Positions 25,893 through 35,870 of a DNA stretch of 64,000 bases are shown one piece after another. The stretch comes from Allomuricauda sp. TY007 (GTDB lineage: Bacteria > Bacteroidota > Bacteroidia > Flavobacteriales > Flavobacteriaceae): the NCBI RefSeq assembly GCF_010468565.1, contig NZ_WUEG01000004.1, forward strand, positions 62,001 to 126,000, in the 5' to 3' direction. A program made the translations under genes and the position numbers. Below the pieces are notes generated by a model. That model was given only the letters and a program-made list of their open reading frames with translations. It ran no database searches and was not told where the DNA came from. Numbering within the stretch: the first letter of the stretch is position 1; each line of letters starts with the position of its first letter.

Positions 25893-28481
25893 ATGAATGG
25901 TTCTTTTGGTGTAACGTGCAACTGGGCAAAAATAGGGTTATTGTTGCTTTTGCTTAGCATTTTGGGTTGCAATACCTTAAAAAAGGTCGGGGAGGATGAA
26001 TTATTGCTCACCAAAAACACCATTTTGGTCGATGACGAAAAAATAAGCAACAGCGAAATAAAAGGACTTATCTCACAGAAACCCAACAGTAGTGTTTTGG
26101 GTTATCCGCTAAAACTCAACCTTTATAATCTTGCCAAGGAAAACCCCGATTCATCATTCCAGGATTGGCTGCACCGAAAAGAAAAAAGGGAAAAACGCTT
26201 GAATAATTTGCTTTCTGGGAAACAGGTAAACAGATTAAGTGAATCATTTCTGGTAAAAGGATATAGTGAATTCTTGAAAAGAATTGGCGAACCTCCTGTT
26301 ATTATAGATACATCGGAGACCAATAAATCCCTCAAAAAACTGGAATCCTATTACAATAGCAAAGGGTATTTTAACAATACGGGGGAATATCAAATAGTGG
26401 ATAGCAAAAAAAAGAGAAAGGCAAGTATTGAGTATAACATCACCCTGAATAAGCCCTACATTGTGGACACCATACAAAAAAACATTACCTCACCAGAATT
26501 GGATTCCATATACCAGAATGCAATTAGGCAAAGTTTTGTAAGGCAAGGTGAACAATTTGATTTGGACAAATTTACCAAGGAACGAGAGCGGTTAACAAGC
26601 TTGTTCAGAAATTCGGGGGTATATAATTTTCAGGAAAGCTCCATCAACTACAGTATTCTGAGGGATACTACCCTTGCTGCGGACGACCAGCTCATGGATG
26701 TACAATTGAACATTAAAAAATTTAGGAGCTCAAACGATAGTAGCGATACCAACATGCCGTACAAGGTGGCTCGCCACAAACAAATCAACATTTACGCAGA
26801 TTACGATGTAAACGGGGACATGGATACTTTACAGCATATCCAACACGATAATTACAACATCTATTATAGAGACAAGCTCCGCTACCGTCCCAAAGCACTG
26901 GCCGATGCCATTTTCTTTGAAAAAGATAGTGTTTACCGAGATTTGGACAGGATAAGAACCTACAGGCAAATCACCAACCTGAACACTTTTAAGTATCCCA
27001 ACATTGAGTTTATACCGGATTCCACACAAACGGAACTGGAAACCAACATATACTTGGCCGCCAAGCCCAAATACTCCTTAAACCTAAATTTTGATGTCAC
27101 CCACTCCAACATTCAACAAGTGGGCACCGCCTTTAGTGCTTCGGTGATTACACGAAATGTTTTTGGAGGTGCAGAAACTTTGAATATTTCGGCCAGGGGA
27201 TCCATTGGTTTGTTAAGCGATGCCTCCCTATCGGATGAAACATTCACCTCGGAGCTCGGCGGGGACATCAACATCACCTTTCCGCGGATTTGGTTGCCGT
27301 TCAGCACGGAACGCATCATACCTTATTATATGCTTCCACAAAGCCGACTGTCCGTAGGTACCAACTTTCAGCGGAACATTGGTTTGGACAAACAGTCACT
27401 GAACTCCATTTTGTCCTACAATTGGTCGCCTTCGGAACGGTTAAAAAACAACATAGAGCTACTCAATGTTGAATTTGTCCGAAATGTAAATCCAGATAAT
27501 TTCTACAACGTTTACCGAAATACCTTCTCCAATTTGGATAACATTGCCGACCAATTCCAAGATGACCCACGATACACTTCTTATTTTGACCCAAACCAAG
27601 AAGAGGACGAAGAGCCTAGACTGGACATCCCCACAGGTGCAAATGAATTCGCACGTTACGTTTTGAATGATTCGATCCCTGTGAGTCCAGAGGAAAAAGA
27701 ATTGGTAAATAGCATTGATGAAAGACGCAGAAGGTTAACGGAAAACAACCTTATTTTTGCCAGTAATTTCACCCATACCAAAAACAGTAAGTCGGGAATA
27801 AACGACCTCGATTTTTACCAATACCGCATAAAACTTGAAAGCGCTGGTGCCATGCTTTCATTGCTCACCAACGTAATACCTTTCAACAAAAATCCCAATG
27901 ACCAAAACCTTGTTTTTGGGGTTCCCTACTCCCAATACGTAAAAACAGAATTCGATTATATACGCCATTGGAGTATCGGAGGAGGACAAGTAATCGCTTT
28001 TAGGAGTTTCTCCGGCTTGGCGATTCCCTACGGAAATTCCGACAACGTGCCCTTTGTTCGTAGCTACTTTGCAGGTGGATCTAACGACAACCGCGCCTGG
28101 AACGCTTACGAGCTCGGACCTGGCAGCACGGACAACATTAACGATTTTAACGAGGCCAACCTAAAACTTGCCCTAAACCTTGAATATAGGTTCCCCATTG
28201 CCGGTGATGTAAAGGGTGCTCTTTTTGCCGATGCTGGCAACATTTGGAACGTCTTCGATAGCGAGACCAATCCCGATGCCGTATTTAACGGGATTTCGTC
28301 ACTGGGCGATATTGCATTGGGAACAGGACTTGGGCTACGGTACGATTTTACCTATTTTGTTTTTAGGTTGGATGTAGGGTTCAAAACATACAATCCCGCC
28401 AAAATCGGGTCCGATCGTTGGTTCGATGGCTACAGCTTTAAACAGGCAGTCTTCAACATAGGGATCAATTATCCTTTCTAG
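25893..28481 (+). CDS. tamL: TamL-type BamA/TamA family outer membrane lipoprotein
   Basis: Outer-membrane assembly protein of the Omp85 superfamily, in the lipidated TamL form found in Bacteroidota. From ATG 25893 (862 residues) a lipoprotein signal precedes lipobox SILGC, then POTRA-like repeats (for example KKLESYYNSKGYFNNTG) and a C-terminal barrel. The barrel contains the Omp85 substrate-exit motif region FVRSYFAGGSNDNRAWNAYE, strand patterns such as LALNLEYRFP and LGTGLGLRYDF, and the C-terminal aromatic end INYPF. In many Bacteroidota tamL is next to tamB. Here fbaA follows instead and no tamB is in the window. Confidence 0.92.
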   Translation: MNGSFGVTCNWAKIGLLLLLLSILGCNTLKKVGEDELLLTKNTILVDDEKISNSEIKGLISQKPNSSVLGYPLKLNLYNLAKENPDSSFQDWLHRKEKREKRLNNLLSGKQVNRLSESFLVKGYSEFLKRIGEPPVIIDTSETNKSLKKLESYYNSKGYFNNTGEYQIVDSKKKRKASIEYNITLNKPYIVDTIQKNITSPELDSIYQNAIRQSFVRQGEQFDLDKFTKERERLTSLFRNSGVYNFQESSINYSILRDTTLAADDQLMDVQLNIKKFRSSNDSSDTNMPYKVARHKQINIYADYDVNGDMDTLQHIQHDNYNIYYRDKLRYRPKALADAIFFEKDSVYRDLDRIRTYRQITNLNTFKYPNIEFIPDSTQTELETNIYLAAKPKYSLNLNFDVTHSNIQQVGTAFSASVITRNVFGGAETLNISARGSIGLLSDASLSDETFTSELGGDINITFPRIWLPFSTERIIPYYMLPQSRLSVGTNFQRNIGLDKQSLNSILSYNWSPSERLKNNIELLNVEFVRNVNPDNFYNVYRNTFSNLDNIADQFQDDPRYTSYFDPNQEEDEEPRLDIPTGANEFARYVLNDSIPVSPEEKELVNSIDERRRRLTENNLIFASNFTHTKNSKSGINDLDFYQYRIKLESAGAMLSLLTNVIPFNKNPNDQNLVFGVPYSQYVKTEFDYIRHWSIGGGQVIAFRSFSGLAIPYGNSDNVPFVRSYFAGGSNDNRAWNAYELGPGSTDNINDFNEANLKLALNLEYRFPIAGDVKGALFADAGNIWNVFDSETNPDAVFNGISSLGDIALGTGLGLRYDFTYFVFRLDVGFKTYNPAKIGSDRWFDGYSFKQAVFNIGINYPF

Positions 28482-28495
28482 AGCAAATATTTTAT

Positions 28496-28503
28496 TACTT
28501 TTG
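28496..28503 (+). promoter_or_regulatory. TAnnTTTG -7 element of fbaA-accD
   Basis: TACTTTTG, 30 bases before the fbaA ATG. Confidence 0.5.
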
Positions 28504-28533
28504 TTCCCTATTTAATTCGAAACCAATATAACT

Positions 28534-29601
28534 ATGTCCCACAATATCAAGCCCGGTGTTGCAACCGGTGATGAAGTACAGGCGATTTTCAACCATGCAA
28601 AAGAGAACGGATATGCGCTTCCGGCCGTAAACGTAATCGGCTCTGACAGTATCAATGCCGTAATGGAAACCGCTGCTACATTGAATTCCCCCGTAATTAT
28701 CCAATTCTCTAACGGAGGTGCCCAGTTTAACGCAGGTAAAGGACTTTCCAACGAAAACCAAAAAGCTGCGATTTTAGGAGCCGTTGCAGGTGCAAAACAC
28801 GTACACCAATTGGCCGAGGCCTACGGAGCAACCGTAATTCTACATACAGACCACTGCGCCAAAAAATTGTTGCCTTGGATCGACGGGCTTTTGGACGCGA
28901 GTGAAAAACATTACAAAGAAACCGGTAAATCATTGTTCAGTTCACACATGATCGACCTTTCCGAAGAACCACTTGAGGAAAACATTGAAATCTGCAAGGA
29001 ATACCTGGAGCGCATGAGCAAAATGGAAATGACTTTGGAGATTGAGTTGGGAATCACCGGAGGCGAGGAAGATGGTGTGGACAACACCGATGTGGACGAC
29101 TCCAAATTGTACACCCAGCCCGAAGAAGTGGCCTTTGCTTACGAAGAGCTTTCAAAAGTAAGTCCAAGGTTTACAATCGCCGCTGCATTTGGTAACGTAC
29201 ACGGGGTATACAAGCCGGGGAACGTAAAACTGACCCCAAAAATCCTTAAAAACTCCCAAGAGTTTATCACCGAGAAATACGGTGTAGAGCACAACCATAT
29301 CGACTTTGTATTCCACGGAGGTTCAGGTTCCACTTTGGAAGAAATTAGAGAAGCCATCGGTTACGGGGTCATCAAAATGAACATTGATACCGATTTACAA
29401 TACGCATTTTTGGAAGGTGTTCGTGATTACATCCAAGGAAAAAAGGATTACCTACAAACCCAAATCGGTAACCCTGATGGTGATGACCAACCCAACAAAA
29501 AATACTACGATCCACGAGTTTGGCTACGAGAAGGAGAAAAAACTTTTATCGCTCGCTTGAAAAAAGCCTTCGAGGATTTGAACAACGTAAACACCTTGTA
29601 A
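28534..29601 (+). CDS. fbaA: Class II fructose-bisphosphate aldolase
   Basis: Zinc-dependent aldolase of glycolysis and gluconeogenesis. Motifs: LHTDHCAKKLLPW (zinc and catalytic residues), ELGITGGEEDGVDN, FGNVHGVYKPGNVKL (zinc histidine), FHGGSGS and KMNIDTDLQYAF (phosphate and Na+ binding). The 355 residues and the GGEEDGV form fit the class IIA (E. coli FbaA) type. accD follows after 27 bp in the same transcript. Confidence 0.97.
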   Translation: MSHNIKPGVATGDEVQAIFNHAKENGYALPAVNVIGSDSINAVMETAATLNSPVIIQFSNGGAQFNAGKGLSNENQKAAILGAVAGAKHVHQLAEAYGATVILHTDHCAKKLLPWIDGLLDASEKHYKETGKSLFSSHMIDLSEEPLEENIEICKEYLERMSKMEMTLEIELGITGGEEDGVDNTDVDDSKLYTQPEEVAFAYEELSKVSPRFTIAAAFGNVHGVYKPGNVKLTPKILKNSQEFITEKYGVEHNHIDFVFHGGSGSTLEEIREAIGYGVIKMNIDTDLQYAFLEGVRDYIQGKKDYLQTQIGNPDGDDQPNKKYYDPRVWLREGEKTFIARLKKAFEDLNNVNTL

Positions 29602-29628
29602 GCCTTTGTCTAACTAAATATTGATTGC

Positions 29629-30489
29629 ATGTCGTCTTGGTTTAAAAGAAAGGAAAAAGGAATACAAACAGCTACCGAGGAGAAAAAAGACACCCCAAAG
29701 GGGTTGTGGTACAAATCCCCCACTGGCAAGATTGTCGAGGCCGAGGATTTGGCCAAAAACTTCTATGTAAGTCCAGAAGATGATTATCACGTTCGAATTG
29801 GCAGTAAAGAATATTTTGAAATTCTTTTTGATGACAACAAGTTCCGTGAACTTGACACTAAAATGACGTCCAAAGACCCATTAAAGTTTGTGGATACCAA
29901 AAAATATTCCGATCGTTTAAAAGCTGCTCAGAAAAAAACAGGTTTAAAAGATGCCGTTAGAACCGCAGTTGGCAAATCCCAAGGAAAGGATATTGTTGTA
30001 GCCTGTATGGACTTTGCCTTTATCGGTGGTTCCATGGGAAGTGTGGTTGGCGAAAAAATATCCCGCGCCATTGATGTGGCCAAAAGGAAAAAAGTGCCAT
30101 TTGTGATGATTTCCAAATCAGGCGGGGCCCGTATGATGGAAGCCGCCCTATCCTTGATGCAGCTGGCCAAAACATCGGCAAAGTTGGCCCAATTGGCTGA
30201 TGCCAAAATTCCATACATTTCATTATGTACGGACCCGACCACAGGAGGAACAACGGCTTCATATGCCATGTTGGGCGACATTAACATTGCGGAACCCGGT
30301 GCGTTGATAGGATTTGCCGGACCAAGAGTTGTAAAGGACACTACGGGCAAGGATCTTCCGGAGGGGTTCCAAACTTCCGAGTTCTTGAAAGAACATGGGT
30401 TTTTGGATTTCATTACCCACCGAAGGGATTTGAAAAAGAAAATCAATCTGTATATAGATTTGATTACCAATCAACCTGTAAGAAATTAA
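29629..30489 (+). CDS. accD: Acetyl-CoA carboxylase carboxyltransferase subunit beta, zinc-ribbon cysteines lost
   Basis: Beta subunit of the carboxyltransferase that makes malonyl-CoA for fatty acid synthesis. The carboxyltransferase core is intact: [54 protein letters not shown] and [16 protein letters not shown]. The N-terminal region aligns with the E. coli zinc ribbon, but all four cysteines are replaced (S30, G33, S48, D51 in LWYKSPTGK and [11 protein letters not shown]). No zinc can bind there in the usual way. The flavobacterial AccD I recall has the same change, so it is probably a lineage trait rather than damage. 286 residues. Confidence 0.96.
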   Translation: MSSWFKRKEKGIQTATEEKKDTPKGLWYKSPTGKIVEAEDLAKNFYVSPEDDYHVRIGSKEYFEILFDDNKFRELDTKMTSKDPLKFVDTKKYSDRLKAAQKKTGLKDAVRTAVGKSQGKDIVVACMDFAFIGGSMGSVVGEKISRAIDVAKRKKVPFVMISKSGGARMMEAALSLMQLAKTSAKLAQLADAKIPYISLCTDPTTGGTTASYAMLGDINIAEPGALIGFAGPRVVKDTTGKDLPEGFQTSEFLKEHGFLDFITHRRDLKKKINLYIDLITNQPVRN

Positions 30490-30490
30490 A

Positions 30491-30516
30491 AAAAGCCCCA
30501 GATTCGGGGCTTTTTT
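30491..30516 (+). terminator. Intrinsic terminator after accD
   Basis: AAGCCCC / GGGGCTT stem with a short loop, followed by a run of T. Confidence 0.88.
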
Positions 30517-30595
30517 GCTTTACCGTAAAAAATTAATCAGGATAACCGCATCCAAAGTTTATTTTCAATAAGTCTTTTGATTTCAAATAAAAGCC

Positions 30596-30603
30596 TATCT
30601 TTG
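30596..30603 (+). promoter_or_regulatory. TAnnTTTG -7 element of rpsO
   Basis: TATCTTTG with a -33-like TTTTG at 30575-30579 about 17 bp upstream. The leader to the rpsO ATG is about 46 nt, longer than for most genes here, leaving room for S15 autoregulation (inference). Confidence 0.6.
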
Positions 30604-30655
30604 CACGCTGATTGAAGGTCAATCAATACATAAAAATCATTTAAATAATATTGGA

Positions 30656-30925
30656 ATGTATTTAACAAAAGAAGTAAAGGCCGAGATTTTTAAAAAACAC
30701 GGCGGCTCTGAGAGCAACACTGGGTCTACGGAAGGACAAATTGCCTTGTTCACGCACCGTATCAACCATTTGACAGAACACCTTAAGAGAAACCACAAAG
30801 ATTACAACACTGAGCGCTCCTTGGTAGCGTTGGTAGGTAAAAGACGTAGTCTTTTGGATTATCTAAAGAAAAAAGATATTGCCAAATACCGTACTTTGAT
30901 TAAAGAACTAGGTATTAGAAAATAA
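30656..30925 (+). CDS. rpsO: 30S ribosomal protein S15
   Basis: 89-residue S15 that binds the central domain of 16S rRNA early in assembly. Landmarks: GSTEGQIALFTHRINHLTEH, LKRNHKDYNTERSLVALVGKR (in part) and RRSLLDYLKKKD. Length and order are canonical. The rpsO then pnp order is conserved across many bacteria. A hairpin terminator lies between them here. Confidence 0.98.
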   Translation: MYLTKEVKAEIFKKHGGSESNTGSTEGQIALFTHRINHLTEHLKRNHKDYNTERSLVALVGKRRSLLDYLKKKDIAKYRTLIKELGIRK

Positions 30926-30931
30926 AAACAC

Positions 30932-30960
30932 AAGGGGAGGCTTAGGCTTCCCCTTTGTTT
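30932..30960 (+). terminator. Hairpin terminator after rpsO
   Basis: A 10-bp stem AAGGGGAGGC / GCTTCCCCTT (one G-T pair) with loop TTAG, followed by a short T-rich stretch (TGTTTT). Probably partial attenuation before pnp. Confidence 0.7.
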
Positions 30961-31141
30961 TGGTTGAACATGTTTCAACAAAAAGCCCCCGGAAAACCGG
31001 GCAAACACAAAAAGCTGCAAAATAGTTTTTCATTGGTCAAGTGCCCCAGGCACACACAACAACAACACAACCCGACCGCCCGGATGGCGGTAGACCAAAT
31101 GTTTAACGACCTGACCATGTTGGTTAGGTAAGATTATTTTT
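30961..31141 (+). other. pnp leader with three short palindromes
   Basis: 181 bp without a gene. It holds GCCC..GGAAAACC..GGGC at 30985-31002, GTGCC-CCA-GGCAC at 31041-31053 and ACCGCC-CGGAT-GGCGGT at 31075-31091, in an A/C-rich background. pnp leaders in other bacteria carry RNase III and PNPase processing structures; the same role here is a guess. No TAnnTTTG element was found. Confidence 0.5.
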
Positions 31142-33376
31142 ATGATTCCAAAGACATTCAAAGAGGTCATAGACCTCGGTGACGGTAGAGAGATTTCTAT
31201 CGAAACCGGAAAACTGGCAAAGCAGGCCCACGGCTCTGTTGTTGTCCAATCTGGCAAGTGTATGCTATTGTGTACGGTTGTCTCCAATTACAAAGCTGCG
31301 GATGTGGACTTTTTGCCACTTACCGTAGATTATCGTGAAAAATTTGCTGCTGCAGGACGTTATCCAGGTGGTTTCTTTAAAAGGGAAGCTAGACCTAGTG
31401 ATGGTGAAGTTTTGACCATGCGTTTGGTAGACAGGGTCTTGAGACCATTGTTCCCTAAAGATTACCATTCTGAAACGCAGGTAATGATTCAGCTAATGTC
31501 GCACGACGAAGACGTTATGCCAGATGCAATGGCCGGATTGGCAGCCTCTGCTGCCATCCAACTTTCGGATTTCCCATTCGAATGTGCCATTTCTGAAGTT
31601 CGTGTGGGTAGGGTAAACGGTGAGTTCATCATCAACCCGACCAGAGCACAATTAAAAGAGTCCGACATCGACATGATGATTGGTGCCTCTGCGGATTCTG
31701 TGATGATGGTAGAGGGTGAAATGGACGAAATTTCCGAAGAAGAAATGGTGGAAGCCATCAAATTTGCCCACGAAGCCATTAAAGTACAATGTGCTGCGCA
31801 GGAAAAATTGGCAGAAGCTTTCGGTAAAAAAGAAGTTCGTGAGTACGAACCTGAAGCTGAAGACGAGGAACTTCAGAAGAAAATCCATGACATGGCCTAC
31901 GATAAGGTGTATGAAGTGGCTAAAGCAGGTTCTTCCAAAAAAGAACGTAGCGAGGCATTTGCCGCTATCAAAGAAGAAATCAAAGAATCTTTCTCCGAAG
32001 AAGAATTGGAAGAAATCGGTGACTTGGTTTCCAAATATTACCACAAGGCCGAAAAAGAAGCTGTTAGAAACCTTACTTTAGAAGAAGGGCTTCGCTTGGA
32101 CGGTCGTAAAACAACGGATGTTCGCCCAATTTGGTGCGAAGTTGATTATTTGCCATCCGTGCACGGTTCAGCCATCTTTACCCGTGGTGAAACACAGGCT
32201 TTGGCAACCGTTACTTTGGGTACCTCAAGAGAGGCCAACCAAATTGATATGCCATCGTACGAAGGTGAAGAAACATTCTATTTACACTACAACTTCCCTC
32301 CTTTCTCAACTGGTGAAGCCCGACCCATTCGTGGTACATCCCGTAGAGAGGTAGGACATGGTAACTTGGCACAACGTGCGCTAAAAGGTATGATTCCTGA
32401 GGATTGCCCTTACACGGTTCGTGTAGTATCCGAAGTATTGGAATCCAATGGATCTTCTTCCATGGCTACCGTATGTTCCGGAACCATGGCCTTGATGGAT
32501 GCCGGTGTTCAGTTGAAAAAACCTGTTTCGGGTATTGCCATGGGATTGATTACCGATACGGAAACTGGCAAATACGCCGTACTATCCGATATCTTGGGTG
32601 ATGAAGATCACTTGGGTGACATGGACTTTAAGGTAACAGGTACCGAGGACGGTATCACAGCTTGCCAAATGGATATTAAAGTAAAAGGACTTTCATATGA
32701 GATATTGGTAAAAGCTTTGATGCAAGCCAAAGACGGTAGAATGCACATTTTGGGCAAACTTACCGATACGATTGCCGAGCCAAGGCCAGAGGTTAAATCT
32801 TATGCTCCAAAAATTGTGACCAGAATTATTCCTGGCGAATACATTGGTGCACTTATCGGAAAAGGTGGTGAAGTAATCCAAGAGCTTCAGAAAACAACCA
32901 ACACAACGATTGTTATCAATGAGGATCCTGAAACCGAAGAAGGTATTGTGGAAATTCTTGGTACAGATCAGAATGGTATCGATGCCGTATTGGCCAAAAT
33001 CGATGCTTTGATGTTCAAACCTGAGGTTGGAAGTGTTTACGAAGTGAAAGTGATTAAAATGCTTGACTTTGGAGCTGTAGTGGAATACACCGAAGCACCA
33101 GGAAATGAAGTATTGCTTCACGTATCCGAATTGGCATGGGAACGCACCGAAAATGTATCCGATGTAGTGAACATGGGCGATGTTTTTGATGTGAAGTACT
33201 TTGGTATCGACCCAAGGACCAAAAAGGAAAAGGTATCAAGAAAAGCCTTGTTGCCAAAACCTGAAGGATATCAAGAACGTCCTCCCCGCAACGATAGAGG
33301 TGGTGACCGCAGAGGTGGCGGCGGCGACCGTAGAGGTGGCAACCGCGACAGAAAGCCAAGAAGGGATAGAGATTAA
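31142..33376 (+). CDS. pnp: Polyribonucleotide nucleotidyltransferase (PNPase)
   Basis: 3'-5' phosphorolytic exoribonuclease of the RNA degradation machinery. Two RNase PH-like halves are visible, the first with [20 protein letters not shown] and the second with [14 protein letters not shown], followed by [17 protein letters not shown] of the active core. A KH domain ([16 protein letters not shown], about 575-590) and an S1 domain ([20 protein letters not shown], about 630-700) follow. The C-terminal 30 residues are a basic, glycine-rich RGG-type tail ([14 protein letters not shown]), a likely extra RNA-binding element. 744 residues. Confidence 0.97.
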   Translation: MIPKTFKEVIDLGDGREISIETGKLAKQAHGSVVVQSGKCMLLCTVVSNYKAADVDFLPLTVDYREKFAAAGRYPGGFFKREARPSDGEVLTMRLVDRVLRPLFPKDYHSETQVMIQLMSHDEDVMPDAMAGLAASAAIQLSDFPFECAISEVRVGRVNGEFIINPTRAQLKESDIDMMIGASADSVMMVEGEMDEISEEEMVEAIKFAHEAIKVQCAAQEKLAEAFGKKEVREYEPEAEDEELQKKIHDMAYDKVYEVAKAGSSKKERSEAFAAIKEEIKESFSEEELEEIGDLVSKYYHKAEKEAVRNLTLEEGLRLDGRKTTDVRPIWCEVDYLPSVHGSAIFTRGETQALATVTLGTSREANQIDMPSYEGEETFYLHYNFPPFSTGEARPIRGTSRREVGHGNLAQRALKGMIPEDCPYTVRVVSEVLESNGSSSMATVCSGTMALMDAGVQLKKPVSGIAMGLITDTETGKYAVLSDILGDEDHLGDMDFKVTGTEDGITACQMDIKVKGLSYEILVKALMQAKDGRMHILGKLTDTIAEPRPEVKSYAPKIVTRIIPGEYIGALIGKGGEVIQELQKTTNTTIVINEDPETEEGIVEILGTDQNGIDAVLAKIDALMFKPEVGSVYEVKVIKMLDFGAVVEYTEAPGNEVLLHVSELAWERTENVSDVVNMGDVFDVKYFGIDPRTKKEKVSRKALLPKPEGYQERPPRNDRGGDRRGGGGDRRGGNRDRKPRRDRD

Positions 33377-33398
33377 TAACTCTTTTTCAAAATACAGA

Positions 33399-33430
33399 AG
33401 CCCCGAGCAATTGCTCGGGGCTTTGTTTTT
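33399..33430 (+). terminator. Terminator between convergent pnp and the PagL-like gene
   Basis: Near-perfect palindrome AGCCCCGAGCAATTGCTCGG plus GGCT, followed by TTGTTTTT. The stop codon of the minus-strand gene lies in its T-tract. Confidence 0.87.
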
Positions 33431-34679
33431 ACAATTGAAAACGGTGCACATATCCGAAAGTAAACTCACTAAAATCAGCTTGCCCTAGATTTGCATTTAT
33501 AAAAGCCCCAATAAAAAAATTATGTTTTGGTGCATTGTCGGTATCAAACAGGTAGTATTTTAAACCCATTCTACTAGATACGTAATGTTTCACATTATAA
33601 TATCCACCGAGCTCCCCCAAAACAATATTTTCCTGACCCTTGGGGAAAGTCGTATACCCCTCGTTCAATTGCCAGTCAATTTTATAAAAGGGCTTAAAGT
33701 AGTTGACTCCTATATTGAGTTCCATACCAATATGGCTCATTAGCAATTCTGCGCTACCAGCTACTCCCATGGCCGAGGCATATCGGATAGGATGCTCTTT
33801 AAAGTGTGGCGCTTGGGTTCTTACCAAGGTTTCATCATTAACAATATAGTTGTAGTAGTGGCCATAGAAGTTATAATACAGTCCAACACCAAATTTAAAA
33901 GTCCGATTAATGATTTTTCCAACTGAAAACGCTGCAGCAAACACCTCATCCTTTGAATTAAACACATCTGAAAAAGAGTTTTGACCTATACCAAACCTTC
34001 CCGTGTAAAACCATTGCAACTCTTTTGGCAACCCTTCAACAATCGCATCTTGTTGGTATGGGAGACCATCACTTAAAAAATCAATGGAAGTTCCTAAAAG
34101 AAAAGCATTATATCCCCTATTGGGCTTACGTGTATGCCCATTGGAATGATGAAAATACCCAAGCCCCAAGCGCCAAACATGGGCATTGGTCTTTAAGAGA
34201 TTATAATAAAGAAAGGATTTGTATGACCAATTAAACCGGGTAGACACAGCTTTATTATAAGGATTTGATTCTTCATCAAATCTCTTAGTCATATAAGACC
34301 CTCCAAGGGAAACCAATAAACTAAAACCATCTATGTTTTTAGGAAGTAAAGAAAAGTCGGCATAAGGCATCACACTAAAAACATAACCCAGTGCGTCCTT
34401 GTTTCCCAAATCAGAAAATCCAAAGGATAACCCAGTTTTAGGTTTATTGAGGTAATACCTCCAATATTTTTCATCCTTGGAATCAGAAATCCCAAGATTA
34501 AAAAACATACTTTTATGCAATTCATGGTCCGGAAAATTACTGTTCGAATCGCCCAACATCCCAACGGAAACATCAAAACCTAAATACCCATACCCCTTGG
34601 CAGACTCTCGTTGTGCAAATGTCGAAATTGACAACAATCCACAAGCAATTAGGCTTAAACGAGAAAACAAATTCATCAT
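33429..34679 (-). CDS. PagL-like acyloxyacyl hydrolase family outer membrane protein
   Basis: Predicted outer-membrane beta-barrel with a signal peptide (MMNLFSRLSLIACGLLSIST then FAQ) starting at ATG 34679; an upstream GTG at 34694 is less likely. The motif FHHSNGHTRKPNRGYN (about 176-191) resembles the PagL/acyloxyacyl hydrolase H-x-S-N active region, so it may trim acyl chains of lipid A. At 416 residues it is longer than the roughly 180-residue PagL core, with repeated barrel-like strands on both sides. The enzymatic assignment is therefore moderate. It ends in an aromatic-containing YVHRFQL. Confidence 0.72.
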   Translation of the reverse strand: MMNLFSRLSLIACGLLSISTFAQRESAKGYGYLGFDVSVGMLGDSNSNFPDHELHKSMFFNLGISDSKDEKYWRYYLNKPKTGLSFGFSDLGNKDALGYVFSVMPYADFSLLPKNIDGFSLLVSLGGSYMTKRFDEESNPYNKAVSTRFNWSYKSFLYYNLLKTNAHVWRLGLGYFHHSNGHTRKPNRGYNAFLLGTSIDFLSDGLPYQQDAIVEGLPKELQWFYTGRFGIGQNSFSDVFNSKDEVFAAAFSVGKIINRTFKFGVGLYYNFYGHYYNYIVNDETLVRTQAPHFKEHPIRYASAMGVAGSAELLMSHIGMELNIGVNYFKPFYKIDWQLNEGYTTFPKGQENIVLGELGGYYNVKHYVSSRMGLKYYLFDTDNAPKHNFFIGAFINANLGQADFSEFTFGYVHRFQL

Positions 34680-34793
34680 TGATTTATAAATCACATTTAG
34701 GTTAACTCATTTTTTAACACTTTATGATTAAAAAAGGTGTGAATTGAAAACCAATGACCCAATTCTTTGATAAAACAGAATGAAAAAAGAAAA

Positions 34794-34814
34794 AAAATGT
34801 AACCAAAATGTAAC
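34794..34814 (+). repeat. Two tandem AAAATGTAACY words upstream of rpoD
   Basis: AAAATGTAACC and AAAATGTAACT lie head to tail with an 11-bp period, 70 bp before the rpoD ATG. The second word is also part of a small AACCAAAA / TTTTGGTT hairpin. Possible operator; no -7 element could be assigned with confidence. Confidence 0.45.
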
Positions 34815-34883
34815 TTTTTGGTTTTTTGAACGTATAACCTAATGAGCTCCGGTTCACAAATTTAATTTGAAGGGATTTTTTAG

Positions 34884-35747
34884 ATGAGACAGTTAAAGAT
34901 TACAAAACAGGTTACCAATAGGGAAACCGCGTCGTTGGACAAGTATTTGCAAGAGATTGGAAAGGTGGATTTGATTACCGCCGATGAAGAGGTAGAGTTG
35001 GCACAGCGAATCAAAGCGGGAGACCAAGTAGCCTTGGAAAAATTAACTAAAGCCAACCTTAGGTTCGTTGTATCTGTTGCAAAACAGTACCAGAACCAAG
35101 GGTTGACACTTCCTGATTTGATCAATGAAGGAAACTTGGGACTTATCAAAGCTGCACAACGTTTTGACGAAACCCGTGGATTTAAATTTATTTCATACGC
35201 TGTTTGGTGGATTCGTCAGTCCATTCTTCAAGCTTTGGCGGAGCAATCCCGTATTGTACGTTTGCCATTGAACAAGATTGGTTCCATCAACAAGATCAAC
35301 AAAACATTTGCTTTTTTGGAGCAAGCGCACGAGCGTCCACCCTCTGCAGAAGAAATTGCCAAAGAATTGGACATGACCGTGGAAGATGTAAAGCAATCCT
35401 TGAAAAACTCTGGTCGCCACGTATCCATGGATGCTCCATTGATCGATGGTGAAGATTCCAACCTGTACGATGTATTGCGCAGTGGTGAATCGCCAAATCC
35501 GGATAAGGAACTTTTGCACGATTCCCTTCGTACTGAAATCGAGCGTGCATTGGAAACTCTTACCCCTCGTGAAGCTGATGTAATCAGGCTTTACTTTGGT
35601 TTAGCTGGTCAACATTCCATGACCTTGGAAGAAATTGGCGAGACTTTTGACCTTACACGAGAAAGGGTTCGTCAAATTAAGGAAAAAGCTATCCGCAGGT
35701 TAAAACACACCTCTAGAAGTAAGATTTTAAAGACATATTTGGGATAA
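34884..35747 (+). CDS. rpoD: Primary sigma factor RpoD (short Bacteroidota form)
   Basis: Sigma-70 that directs RNA polymerase to the TAnnTTTG-type promoters seen throughout this window. At 287 residues it lacks region 1.1 and the non-conserved insertion, as is normal for the phylum. Region 1.2 begins around [20 protein letters not shown]. Region 2 has [20 protein letters not shown] and [13 protein letters not shown], region 3 [13 protein letters not shown], and region 4 [15 protein letters not shown] with the helix-turn-helix [20 protein letters not shown]. Monocistronic with two hairpins downstream. Confidence 0.97.
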   Translation: MRQLKITKQVTNRETASLDKYLQEIGKVDLITADEEVELAQRIKAGDQVALEKLTKANLRFVVSVAKQYQNQGLTLPDLINEGNLGLIKAAQRFDETRGFKFISYAVWWIRQSILQALAEQSRIVRLPLNKIGSINKINKTFAFLEQAHERPPSAEEIAKELDMTVEDVKQSLKNSGRHVSMDAPLIDGEDSNLYDVLRSGESPNPDKELLHDSLRTEIERALETLTPREADVIRLYFGLAGQHSMTLEEIGETFDLTRERVRQIKEKAIRRLKHTSRSKILKTYLG

Positions 35748-35787
35748 AGTGTAAAAAACACCCCATAAATTACAGTTAAACTATCCT

Positions 35788-35795
35788 TAAATTTG
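35788..35795 (+). promoter_or_regulatory. TAnnTTTG element downstream of rpoD with no following ORF
   Basis: TAAATTTG, 41 bp after the rpoD stop codon and about 140 bp before rpe, which has its own element. It is followed by two hairpins with T-runs, so it could start a small RNA of roughly 60 to 100 nt. Confidence 0.35.
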
Positions 35796-35830
35796 ATTTT
35801 TGGCAGGAAAGTTGTAATTTAGTAAGATAT

Positions 35831-35858
35831 AACAGTTTATCATGACTGTTCGTTTTTT
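35831..35858 (+). terminator. Weak hairpin terminator after rpoD
   Basis: Stem AACAGT / ACTGTT with an 8-base loop, then CGTTTTTT. Confidence 0.5.
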
Positions 35859-35870
35859 GATTGATGAATA

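Noticed and set aside
34805..34826. Terminator-like hairpin AACCAAAA..TTTTGGTTTTTT upstream of rpoD
   Set aside because: No plus-strand gene ends there, and the stem is A/T-rich and weak; kept only as part of the direct-repeat observation.
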